NCBI GenBank assembly: GCA_009760855.2
Contig: WPIO01000026.1
Span: forward strand, 3,978,501-4,042,500
From: Cristatella mucedo
Taxonomy: Eukaryota; Bryozoa; Phylactolaemata; Cristatellidae
Direction: 5' to 3'
Length of the DNA: 64,000 nucleotides
Positions 36,213 through 45,181 of the stretch are shown one piece after another; the first letter of the stretch is position 1; each line of letters begins with the position of its first letter. The translations under genes were made by a program, and so were the position numbers. The notes beneath the pieces were generated by a model. It saw only the letters and a program-made list of their open reading frames with translations, had not been told where the DNA came from and ran no database searches.

Positions 36213-36762
36213 ATATCAAAACATAACTTCTTGGTATTCTGACTGACCCAGCTGCAACATAATCTTTAGGTGCTTCTTTGCAATCTAGACCTTCAACAAA
36301 GATTTCAAATTCACTATAAAAACATCTGCTTAATTTCAATACATGTAATCCAAGTAGACATTGTGCTAAATATTGCTTTGGTACAAAATCTTCTACTATA
36401 CTACGACTCCATAAACATTTTATTTCTATTAATGTGTCTTCATCTATGATTCCATCAGGTGAATATCTGTAAACACCATCACTAGTAAAACACTCATTTG
36501 AATTCTCTATGTTTCTATCTAATTTCATTTTTAAATATTTAGCAGCGATTGGCTCAAACACTTTACCAAATAACATTTGAGGGAATCTCGTAGGTTGAGA
36601 ATTAGTAATATATTTTTTTAGTTTTCTATTAGCAATTATTTCTATATCACAATCAAGTTGAGAGCCAAATACCGTATCATTACCTAAAACAGAATGCACT
36701 TCTGATCCACCAATATTTAAACTCATAGCTCTCTTCCATTCATCAGACCCTTGAATAAACAT
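36211..36762 (-). pseudogene. YqaJ/lambda-type exonuclease of the Maverick, 3' end cut by a LINE
   Basis: The family comprises PD-(D/E)XK nucleases that resect DNA ends for recombination. The frame has the family opening QGSDEWKRAMSLNIGGSEV (residues 4-22), the catalytic core SPDGIIDEDTLIEIKCLW (Asp, then Glu-Ile-Lys) near residues 103-120, and YLAQCLLGLHVL near 137-148. The open frame is 183 residues and runs straight into the LINE tail at 36212. A short minus-strand open stretch between the LINE and the fibre gene (about 35130-34985) may be the separated C-terminus. An AGATAGA motif sits on an ATG at 36773, one frame off, hinting at an N-terminal indel in an A-run. This enzyme is uncommon in Mavericks as far as I know; it may support replication or packaging by recombination. 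Confidence 0.75.
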
Positions 36763-36812
36763 TTTTTTGGCATTCTATCTAGTTATTATAATTTTATTAA
36801 AAATATTTTCAA

Positions 36813-38507
36813 TCATACACAAATGTTCCTTTACTGCAAGTAAAGTTAGCACCACTACCGTTAGATGTTAGTTCTGTGCTATTCTCACAAATAGTCAACT
36901 AGTGAAGCAATGTTGATGTTCCATCATTTGGTATAACACTATTGAATTCAACAGTTACACCTAGTCTTGAAGTTACTCTAAGAGGCTCATCATTGTATTA
37001 AATATCAATAACATGAATTGGATAAAGAGATAACCATTCAGGATAAGTGACACCAGCAGACGCAGTAACTTCATTAAGACCAAGATATTGTTTTCTAAAT
37101 GTAGTGAAATCCATATATTCTGGAGAGCATTTTTCTTTTTTAGGTTCACTAGCTCTTAAAACAGAAGGATATTGTTTTGATCCATTAGCAAGAACAATAA
37201 CATTTTTAATATCACAATGATTGTAAGTGCAAGGATTTCCAGTATAACTTCCATATTTATTGTAGTTTTGAGCTGCAACAGTTAACCATCTAACTTTATC
37301 AATTGTATTTTGAACTGATAGAGTTTTAGTAAATTTAAGTCCTTGGTTAAGAGATGTTATACTAATATTTTCATAACGTCTAACTCTATAGTTAAGTCTT
37401 ACTTTCTTTGATCTTTCACTTGAGATATCAGCAAGTGCTCTCTGTATACTTTCTTTAGGAACAACACATAGAACCATAAGTCTCATTTTTGACCTTGCAA
37501 TTTTGAATGAAGTATAAACACCATCGCCATTAGCAGCCGCAGTACCTCTAGTAGTTATAGTATTAGTAGTATTTGCAGCAGCACCTGTAGCCCCGGTCAT
37601 AATAGCATCATAATCAAATCCACCGACACGAGTCATTTCAAGTGTAAAAGGAATGTTATAAAGAATTTTTATCATGTCAGCACAAAAACCAGAAATTCGT
37701 GCTAGTGGCAGAGCAATGCTAAACGTGCCAACATCAGCATCAGTTTAAATCATGTTGTTTATTGTTGATCTCTATAGATGAATCAAATATTTGAACAAAC
37801 ACCATTATTAATGGCAACTCCAGAAGCATTAGGATTGGTATAAGTATTTTCACTTGGCATTTCATCCAATGAATTTGCTTAATCTTTTTTTTTTCCACCC
37901 AGTTGCAAGTCCTTCAGTTTTATTATAATCATTTGGATAACATGGAAGACCCATACGTTTTGAAACACTTCCAACACCTTGTGTTAGCGCCGTGGCGGTA
38001 CACTAGGTAAGGCGGTTGCTTTCACGACCTCGGTCCTGAGGTCGTGGGTTCGATTCCTGCGGTAGGCGATCCTTTGTCACCACTGCAAGCGGGTGGTGAT
38101 AGCCGTAAAGGCTCTTCTGTCGCTATACAAAAAGAGGCTGTTTAATCAGCTAGTATTTTTTTTAAGTGGAAGGCTTTTAATTTCTTACTATTAAACATCC
38201 AAGCACCAGCATTGTTAACTAACACAACTGCAAGACTTCGTTTAGGAGCAACAAAAGGTCTATAAGCTGCGTCAGCATCAGTACTGGGTACTTGCACTTG
38301 ACCTTTAAGTAAAAGGTAAGCATCAGAAAGAACATAATATGTTTGTTATTCACCAGGAATAATGAATGAAACTAGTTTACTTGCAATACCATCAGTTTCA
38401 TTACCATTAGATTGATACAACTCTCTATATTGATAATCTTTAAGTTTATAATCAGGAAACTCAGGATCACCAAGTTTGAGTATACTATCGATAGGTGCAC
38501 CTGCCAT
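36813..38507 (-). pseudogene. Major capsid protein (double jelly-roll), broken and split by a SINE
   Basis: It builds the icosahedral shell in Maverick, adintovirus and related viruses. The start ATG at 38507 lies behind AATAGAGAATAA. N-terminal piece: APIDSILKLGDPEFPDY, then VLVNNAGAWMFNSKKLKAF just before the SINE. Middle: VGTFSIALPLARISGFCADM and LYNIPFTLEMTRVGGFDYD, the conserved link in which the first jelly roll passes into the second. C-terminal piece: TYNHCDIKNVIVLANGSKQY followed by the FRKQYLG motif. The longest open piece is 37675-36998. In-frame stops occur near 38350, 37880, 37800, 36999 and 36900, and a frame change near 37740. Without the SINE the gene is about 1.5 kb, the expected MCP size. 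Assignment is by motif order and context. Confidence 0.8.
37988..38152 (+). mobile_element. tRNA-derived SINE inserted in the major capsid gene
   Basis: Near-identical to 34381-34546: GGTACACTAGGTAAGGCGGT, B-box GGTTCGATTCC at 38047-38057, CACTGCAAGCGGGTGGTGAT, and the end GCTGTTTAATCAGCTA. The strong similarity of the two copies suggests that they inserted at around the same time. Confidence 0.85.
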
Positions 38508-38565
38508 TTATTCTCTATTTCAAAAACTAAAGATTATTTTCTTCTTTGAATATATAATCCAGCTT

Positions 38566-39126
38566 CTATTTTTTCTTCATGTTTTCACCATATCCACCAG
38601 CTCTTGGAGGAGTATAAGGAACAACAGCTTTATCATTTATTACTTTTGCTATTTCTTTATATGCCTTAGGATTATTCTCTTTAAGAGTTTCTGAATAGTC
38701 TTCTAATTCTGGTTCTTCTTCAATCTTTGCTTTTCTACTTTTTTTTTAGTTTTTTCTTAGTAAACTGTTCAAGCATCATACGTTTTAATTCAAGATCCAC
38801 CTCTCTCATCTTTCTCTCATAATCTTCATCCTTTCTTTTTCTTTCAAGCTCATATTAAAGCTCTTTCTTTCTTCTATCTTCTTCAAGTTTATCATCCATC
38901 TCTCTACGTTTACCAGCATAATCTTGATCTAACTTTTCTTTCTTTGTTTGTAGTTCAGTAAATTTTCTTGCTTGACGCATTTCAATACCTTTATTTGCAA
39001 TATTCATTCCTGTAGTAGTTAATCCAGTTATTAATGGTACTACAATTATTTTATCAAGAGATATCCACTTCCACGATATTTACCTCCATGTATTCTATCA
39101 TGTCTAATTCTCGCATAACTACCCAT
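38566..39126 (-). pseudogene. Charged coiled-coil protein between capsid genes, broken
   Basis: The ATG at 39126 lies behind TAATATAGAGCA. It opens GSYARIRHDRIHGGKYRGSG. After a frame change near 39065 comes a short hydrophobic stretch IVVPLITGLTTTGMNIANKG, then a long Lys/Arg/Glu-rich helix (for example KKEKLDQDYAGKRREMDDKL, YERKMREVDLELKRMMLEQF), and an acidic C-terminus with YTPPRAGGYGENMKKK. In-frame stops occur near 38855 and in the K-rich run near 38740. It sits between the major capsid and penton-like genes, so a scaffold, core or minor capsid role is plausible but inferred. No named family recognised. Confidence 0.55.
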
Positions 39127-39135
39127 TGCTCTATA

Positions 39136-40035
39136 TTACTTTGAAGTTTCTATTGTTGCAACTACATCAGTAATAATATTTACAGCATTTCCATTTTGAT
39201 CTGTTAAACTTATCTTCAGACTACTTATTGCATCTATATCAACTCGTGTTGGTAGATACAGTACATTAGGAATATGTAGATCAACCTCTTCACCTGGATT
39301 AATATCATCAATATCCATAATATATAAAGATGTGCATTGTTCTAAGAATCCTTTTCTTCTTTCTACGTAATTTTTAAAATGATCAACTAAATCACAATCA
39401 ACACTTATCCATCTTATTCCTTTATTATCTGGTAATACCATTTTATTCCATGCTTTAAAAATACCAGCGAAATGCATTGCTTTTTCTATTGCTTCGTATG
39501 GTGTTCCACCTACGAGAGCACTATCAAATTTTCTTTGTTGATTTGAATTAAAACCAAGAGTATCACAAATTGAATTTGTAACACTAGCATTACTTCCTAG
39601 TAGAACAACATAATCACCAACTACTTGCAATAATATTCTATCATCTGTATCAAGACTAAATTTTATACCTGTACTGTTTCTTTTTGTTGTATCATAAAAA
39701 GCACTATTCGTTGATACAGTTGTTGATCTATTTTGAGCAACGACGGTTTTTGGTTGAGGTTCTGATAATGCTTTATTTAGAGCAGCTGTTATTTTATTTG
39801 AATCATAATAACCAGGAGGAATTGTAATATATGCAGTAAATATAGCAGTCATAGACCACTTAAACCAAAGTTTATTATTTACATCTCTAATAACCTTTAA
39901 TATCACTTTATTAGTATAAGTAAACTGTACTCTACGTAAACCAATTTTATTATAACCTGAATCAGATCAAAGCATAAGCGGTGGAGGTAATGTTTTTGAT
40001 TCAGAACTGCTAGTATCAGTTAATCTTATTGACAT
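39136..40035 (-). pseudogene. Penton-like minor capsid protein 2, one in-frame stop
   Basis: The ATG at 40035 directly follows TTAATATAGAAA; that motif overlaps the stop codon of the upstream paralogue (40044-40046). The frame contains IPPGYYDSNKITAALNKAL, FSLDTDDRILLQV, TLGFNSNQQRKF, ISVDCDLVDHFKNYV and, near the end, ISLTDQNGNAVNI. These match the pattern of Polinton minor capsid (single jelly-roll, penton-type) proteins: a PGYY element, an LGF element, a CDLVD strand and a terminal TDQ-G-N strand. An in-frame TGA lies near 39965, so only 39906-39136 (256 residues) is continuously open. It would form the fivefold vertices. Assignment is by motif pattern and neighbourhood. Confidence 0.65.
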
Positions 40036-40043
40036 TTTCTATA

Positions 40044-40907
40044 TTAAACTTCAAGAATTTCTATAGCAACTGTAATCTTTTGTGAATTAAAATCTATTAA
40101 ATTTTGATCTTGATCAGTAATAGTAATTACTATATCAGAGATAGAATCACTAGCAAAATTATGATACTCAGTAGTTTTAGGTTCATAAATCATTATTTGC
40201 CACGGATAAGCATCATAAGGAAAACTAATACTTGTGATTCTACTCCATTTATAAAACTCGTTCCACTAGCAACCATATTACAATTTATAATTATAAAATC
40301 AATATTAGTAACAACAACTTCTTTTTTCTGAAATAATCTTAGTGTTAGGTGTGCAAACAATAGGTGTAATCTTAGGATACATCTTAGCAAAGTCAGCAGA
40401 TGAAAGTGTAGTATAAGCATCAGCAGTAAATCCTAAAATAGTAGAAAGAGTAGATTTACTTGCAAGGAATGACCAACCAACAGGCAATTTAATCCATGAG
40501 TTTGAAGTTGCAGTATCAAGACCTATTTGAAACTTATCTGTTGTTGCTCCTGATTGAGTAATTGAATTATTAATTATATCGGCAATACCAACGTTTATAT
40601 CATCAGTTGTACCACCATATATTCCAGGTCTTAATGTTACAGTTTGTTCTGATCCACCAGTAACTCTATAAACAAAAGTATTATTAGTATCAAATATATT
40701 TCTAAAAGAATTAGTTGGAGCGAATTTCTTAGAACAGATCTTAGAGTTTTTACCTCTTAGTAATATCGGTGTATTAATCTTAGCTCTAATTGGATTAGTA
40801 TTTCCATTTATATTAAAAACATATTCATCTTTACTTGCTTGACTATTTTTCCTAATACTTTCAAGACTTTTTAATATTTCACTTGCAGTTTTTACCAACT
40901 CACTCAT
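40044..40907 (-). pseudogene. Penton-like minor capsid protein 1, frameshifted
   Basis: The ATG at 40907 directly follows TATATAGAAA. The first piece (40907-40305) contains a basic N-terminal third, LRPGIYGGTTDDINVGIADI and STLSTILGFTADAYTTLSS. Later frames contain EVVVTNIDFIIINCNMVASG and a C-terminal strand VITITDQDQNLIDF. Motif order and C-terminus match the neighbour at 39136-40035, so the two are tandem paralogues, this one with a longer N-terminal arm. Frame changes occur near 40325 and 40245. In related viruses penton proteins carry or anchor the fibres. Confidence 0.6.
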
Positions 40908-40999
40908 TTCTATATACTATATAAAAGATTGTTTATCTTTGCAACATATTTCTTTGGAACTTTTCTTGATTTAGCAAGATAATCAATAGCTGAATTGAT

Positions 41000-41401
41000 T
41001 TAACTTATCACACCTCTATTTCCTGCTGCAAGTTCACTAAGCCATAAATCAAGTTTATCAACTACTTCTTTTTCAGTTTTAACAATCAATGAAACTATTT
41101 TTATTCCTTGACCAACAGGATTATAGTTAAGATAACTATAAATTAAATTTTCTGCAGGCTTTCTCGAATCTAAAGCTCTCAACTCTGAAAGGAGAAATAC
41201 AACATCAGAATCAAATGACTCTTTATCTCCTACTCTCATATTTTCTTTAGTATTTCTTACAGTATTAGACACATATCCTCTAGTTTTAATTTTATCAAGA
41301 AGATATTGTTTCTTCTCTTTTAGAACATCCGTTTCAGATCGAACGACTGGTTCTTGAACAACTGGTTCTTGAACGACTGGTTCTTGAACGACTTTTGCCT
41401 T
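41000..41401 (-). pseudogene. Unknown Maverick protein with VVQEP repeats, start codon lost
   Basis: The frame begins at an AAG directly behind AATATAGG, where other genes have ATG, so the start appears eroded. The N-terminus has three copies of VVQEP, then a Lys-rich helix (SETDVLKEKKQYLLDKI), then VSNTVRNTKENMRVGDKESF and VFLLSELRALDSRKPAENLI, and the end LSELAAGNRGVIS. The frame is otherwise open for 134 codons. No family recognised. Its position beside the minor capsid genes suggests a structural or assembly protein. Confidence 0.5.
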
Positions 41402-41402
41402 C

Positions 41403-41933
41403 CTATATTATTTTACTAGGTTTCTTACCAGTTGAATGATTAACATTAAAATGCTCTGCAATTACTTTTTGAAGTGAATCAATTGCTTGTCTAACTTCAG
41501 GATTAGCAGCATGTGTCGTAGCTTGATTTGCAATATTTACTGCTTTTTTAGGTTTACCATCTGCAATAGCGGCAAATCCTTTTTTTACTATATTAGATAT
41601 ATCTACAGGTGCTTTTTGATCTAATAATCTTTTTACTTCTTCTTTTTATTCCATTTGAACTGTAAGTGATGGTCTAACTTTCTTTAGTTTATCAATAACA
41701 ATATTACCAGAGTTATCAGTTGATTTCTCTAACGCACGTTCATTTAGTTCATGTTCAACTCTATCTCTTGCTTGCATTTCTGCTTCAATACTTTGTATCT
41801 CTTGAGCATTATCAAGTATACCAGCAACACGTAAATTTTCTAAATTAGTAAGTTTATTCTCTAAATCTAATGCTTTTTGAACACTTCCTCTGTAAGGTTT
41901 GTTTTTACTTGCGTATATTTTACCATTTTTCAT
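41403..41933 (-). pseudogene. Unknown Maverick helical protein, one in-frame stop
   Basis: The ATG at 41933 follows AATATAGGAGAAA. The first 95 codons (41933-41646) encode KNGKIYASKNKPYRGSVQKA and a helical, charged segment. A TAA at 41646-41648 interrupts a frame that stays open to a TAG at 41403-41405, with KGFAAIADGKPKKAVNIANQ and a basic C-terminus NHSTGKKPSK. Total about 176 codons. No family recognised; it is charged and helical, and may be virion-associated. Confidence 0.5.
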
Positions 41934-41945
41934 TTTCTCCTATAT

Positions 41946-42594
41946 TCAATTAAAAATAGTTATTAATTGTTTACCTGTATTATCAACAGACCAAAATCTT
42001 CCTTCTGATCCTGTTTTAGTTAGATCAATAACACAATAACTAAATCTATTTCTAGTGCATGAGTTTACCCATTCTTTAAACATTTTCTTATCTATATCAC
42101 CAACATATGAATCACGAATGTATTCTATATCAGTATTATATTGTTTAGAGATTATAATCATATATATATATATTGTTTCTTATTGCTCTTCTAGGAATAT
42201 TAGTAAATATGTTCAATCCTTTATGTCTACCTCTAGTAAAATAATCTAATATCCTTGATTGATCTTCTGTCATCAAATCATCTAATACAACAACATTCTT
42301 ACAATTCTTATAAGAATCAACTTCTGGTATATTATCAATTCCATTAACCCAAACATAAGCAGGTTTATCTTCAATCATTGACATAAGACCACCATATAAC
42401 TTTTGATCTAAACTTGAAGCAATGATTGTACATGTATCATAATTAAGCATACCATAACATATCCAATTCATTACTAACTGGGATTTACCTGCTCCACTTG
42501 GTCCAAGCACTAATGCTCGAATAGGAACTTTAGGTAATGATTCTTTATGACCTGTATCTATATCCTGTCCAAACTTAAAAGCTCTAACTTGCAA
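41946..42594 (-). pseudogene. Genome-packaging ATPase (A32/FtsK-HerA type), frameshifted
   Basis: It drives DNA into the capsid. Walker A is GPSGAGKSQL (residues 31-40), Walker B VVVLDDLMTE (101-110), followed by the family segment RGRHKGLNIFTN. The first frame (42594-42145) loses register near 42165 and the second (42161-41946) carries the C-terminal part with NSCTRNRFSYCVIDLTK. The annotated start is a TTG; upstream lies TATAGAAAAAAA without an ATG, so the start seems eroded. The size of about 215 residues fits Polinton ATPases. It is divergent from the zinc-ribbon gene at 42623, with only 28 bp between them, both starts carrying the element's start motif. Confidence 0.88.
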
Positions 42595-42622
42595 ACAAAT
42601 TTTTTTCTATATTATAATAGAA

Positions 42623-43089
42623 ATGAAAATTTATTGTTTGAAGTGTAAAAAACAAACTGATACAATCCATGAACAGTATGTAGAAGTACATTCAACTAAA
42701 GGAACGAGATGAATGTTAAAAGGTGTTTGTACTATTTGCGATAGTAAGAGATCAAAGTTTGTTAAGTTAAGATCTGATGTTTCTATTGGAACAGGTAGAC
42801 ATCAAGTAGAGGTTCTGGAAGAGAACAAGTAAGTAGAGGTGCAGGAAGAAATCAAGTAAGTAGAGGCGCAGGAAGACATCAAGTAAGTAGTGCTGCAGGA
42901 AGACATCAAGTAAGTAGAGGTGCAGGAGGACATCAAGTAAGTAGAGGTGCTTATGGTACAGGTTTTATTGAAGATCTAGCAAAAATTCTTAATGGTAATC
43001 AATTAACTAAGAGAGTTGGTCGTTGTGCAGATAAAGAACAAATGATTGCAGAACTAAAAAAGACTATTGATCAATTAGAAAAAAAGTAA
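42623..43089 (+). pseudogene. Zinc ribbon with Arg/Gly-rich 9-residue repeats
   Basis: The ATG at 42623 follows ATAATAGAA. The N-terminus is a small zinc ribbon, YCLKCKKQTDTIHEQY and GVCTICDSKRSKFVKL, the type of ribbon found as a stand-alone protein in Mavericks and large DNA viruses. A TGA at 42706-42708 breaks it. It is followed by about five and a half tandem 27-bp units encoding variants of SRGAGRHQV (about 42793-42950), with a frame change in the first unit that fits loss of a 4-bp AGTA by slippage. The C-terminal part has GTGFIEDLAKILNGNQ and a helix DKEQMIAELKKTIDQLEKK. The repeats are basic, so DNA or RNA binding is plausible; inference only. Confidence 0.6.
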
Positions 43090-43432
43090 AATCAACACCT
43101 TTAACAGATATAGAAATAAATAATTATATAAAAGAATTACATATAAAGAATTTTAGAGGTGTCTTTGCAAGATATGAACTAACAAAACCATTAACAAATA
43201 AATGTCTTATTTGTAATACTGGTGATTCTCAAAAAGCAATATATCACTGGGTAGCATTTAAAAAAGACGGAACTAGACGTTCTTACTTTGATTCATTCGG
43301 TGCACCACCTATGCCGGAACTAATAATTATTTTGGTGTTAGACCAACATTTCAGACATTTAAGCTGTAATTATACAATCAAACAGATTGCGGAAGAAGAT
43401 GCTTAATATTCTTAAAACTAATTCAAGAATAA
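43090..43432 (+). pseudogene. Adenain-like cysteine protease, frameshifted
   Basis: In adenoviruses and Mavericks this enzyme processes capsid and core precursors. Visible elements: LHIKNFRGVFARYEL, the catalytic His in YHWVAFKK (near 43235), the acidic residue in SYFDSFGAPP (near 43290), and the catalytic Cys in QTDCGRRCLIFL (near 43380-43410), which lies in a different frame from the His and Asp. One frame change near 43370 thus separates the triad. No ATG or start motif precedes the domain. Its frame is one base off the end of the zinc-ribbon gene across an A-run at 43079-43085, so the two may once have been a single polypeptide, or the start has been lost. Confidence 0.8.
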
Positions 43433-43525
43433 GATTTTGGATCGACAATGGAATGACCAATTTAATATAAACATTTTCTTTTCCTTAATTAGCCAAGTAT
43501 ATTCTTTGATCAAAACAACAAACAA

Positions 43526-43726
43526 ATGAAATTCAGCAGTGTTGCTGAAATAATTCAAAAATTTGGTACTGACTTTGCTGTTACTGGTATTCTAGATGGT
43601 GGATATGTAACTAAAGATACTTATAATTCAGAAGAAAGACTTAATATTAGATTGAAACTTGAACAAGTTAAAGTTTATGCTGTAGATTAAAAATCTCAAG
43701 ATAAGTTTAATCCTGCTGATTATTAG
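43526..43726 (+). pseudogene. Small unknown Maverick protein, one in-frame stop
   Basis: A 54-codon frame starting FSSVAEIIQKFGTDFAVTG after the Met, with DGGYVTKDTYNSEERLNIRL. A TAA at codon 55 is followed by 11 more codons to a TAG at 43724-43726. It is convergent with the PLA2-like gene. No start motif is seen upstream and no family is recognised. Confidence 0.4.
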
Positions 43727-43730
43727 ACAC

Positions 43731-44542
43731 TAAAAAACAAAAACATAAAATAAAAATAAAAATTAGATTATATCTTTTTTTACTTATAGATAACATCTTA
43801 TCTAGTAGATTCTTTGCACAATTAGTTATCTTACTTATATTTGATGGATTACTTACTTTATCTTTTAAGAACTCCATTGCAAATGAATTGTCTAGTAAAC
43901 CACCACCAATATTAAGGCCAATGCCAAGTTTAGCTTTAGCAGCCATAATTGCAGCCACTGTTTTTGCGTCTTCTCTGACGTAAGCAGGTTTTCTTGCATC
44001 CATCGCAATTCTAGCAGCAGATTCTGCAAGAGCAAGGTCTGATAAGTTTCGTATTTCTGTTCTTTTTGGTTCCGGCTCTGATGCGGTCTCCGTATAAGTG
44101 AGATCATGGATGAGAGCCCTAGCATCAAGATCATTGACTCCAACATAAGACTCATCCATTCTTTTTTGAATTGCGTACTTGGACCGACATAAATATATTT
44201 TCCTGTGTTGTTGACAATTTCTCTATCTATATATTCTGATTTTATTCCTTTAGGTAATTTTAAATGCATTTCACGATTACCAGTTAATTTATTTATTATA
44301 TCGACTAACCCGAAACCTTGTCTTTTATTTGCTATTAGTTGTTTAATACTTGAATTCAACTGCAATCCAGTATTTTTTGATCTACTCTTTTCTATTTTGT
44401 TTAGTTGAGTCTTTGTAAGAAGAATAGGAATACTACCTGTTAAATCTGAATGCTTAAGTCTGATTGAGATAGGTTCCATTGATTTATGTATTTGCTTTAG
44501 TTTATGATCAGATAGAGTTAATTTAGTTTCATGATAACTCAT
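43731..44542 (-). pseudogene. Virion phospholipase A2-like protein, frameshifted
   Basis: The ATG at 44542 directly follows TATATAGAAA. The N-terminal part (44542-44165) is basic, with the motif LLTKTQLNKIEKSRSKNTGL and QLIANKRQGFGLVDIINKL, seen in Maverick proteins compared with adenovirus core or membrane-active proteins. The second part (44159 down) has YIYVGPSTQF just before the break, then LDARALIHDLTYTE and LSDLALAESAARIA. This is the arrangement of parvovirus-type PLA2 domains: a Ca-loop GP, the catalytic HD dyad, and a later Asp. A frame change in an A-run near 44165 separates loop from dyad. Family role: membrane penetration during entry. The last 30 residues of the frame are hydrophobic and may be out of register. 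It diverges from the HNH gene with 48 bp between starts. Confidence 0.7.
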
Positions 44543-44590
44543 TTCTATATATAATAAAATATTTTAAACAGATAAAAACATTGTATAGAA

Positions 44591-45143
44591 ATGAATCAAG
44601 ATGAAATTGATGCTTTGAGAGAACGTGTTATGGAACTTTTGAATTACAACCCCTATTCGGGAGTCTTCTTGTGGAAGGTAAGTCGTAGCAGTGTAAGTGG
44701 TGAAGATATTGCAGGAAGTTTTGATAAAGATGGATATATAAGAATTAAAATAGATGGGAAATTATATTCTTCACATTGAATCGCTTGGTTAATCGTTTAC
44801 AAAGAGATGCCAATTTTTCAAATAGATCACATTAATGGAATACAATCTGATAATAGAATTAGTATTTTAAGACTTGCAACTATTGCAGAGAACTGTAGAA
44901 ATAAAGTAAAAAAATAACACTTCTGGATTTATAGGTGTTACTTGGAGTAAGGCTGCAAACAAATATAAATCATATATTAAAATAGATAAACATTTATATC
45001 ATTTGGGATATTTTTGGGACCCTGAGGAAGCAGCAAAAGTGAGGGATCTAGAAGTAATTCGTTTGCACTTAGAATTTGCACGATTAAACTTTACATATAC
45101 ACTAACAGAAGATAACAAACTTGTTAGATTTACTGACTACTAA
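44591..45143 (+). pseudogene. HNH homing endonuclease with AP2 domain, broken
   Basis: Free-standing homing endonucleases of this type cut DNA and spread selfishly; the AP2 domain binds DNA. The ATG at 44591 directly follows TGTATAGAA. Visible: NYNPYSGVFLWKVSRSS (about 16-32), DKDGYIRIKIDGKLYSSH, then after a TGA at 44777 QIDHINGIQSDNRISILRLA (the HNH core, with D-H and N) and ENCRNK. After a frame change in an A-run near 44913 the AP2-like part follows: GFIGVTWSKAANKYKSYIKI, YHLGYFWDPEEAAKVRDLEV. It is divergent from the PLA2-like gene. Typical of phages and giant viruses, so it may be acquired cargo. Confidence 0.85.
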
Positions 45144-45181
45144 TTAATTATTACATCTCTTTTTCATATCTGCTAAAAGTT

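Noticed and set aside
34442-38057. tRNA genes suggested by perfect B-boxes
   Set aside because: The sequences are SINEs repeated with the same 3' bodies, with no complete cloverleaf.
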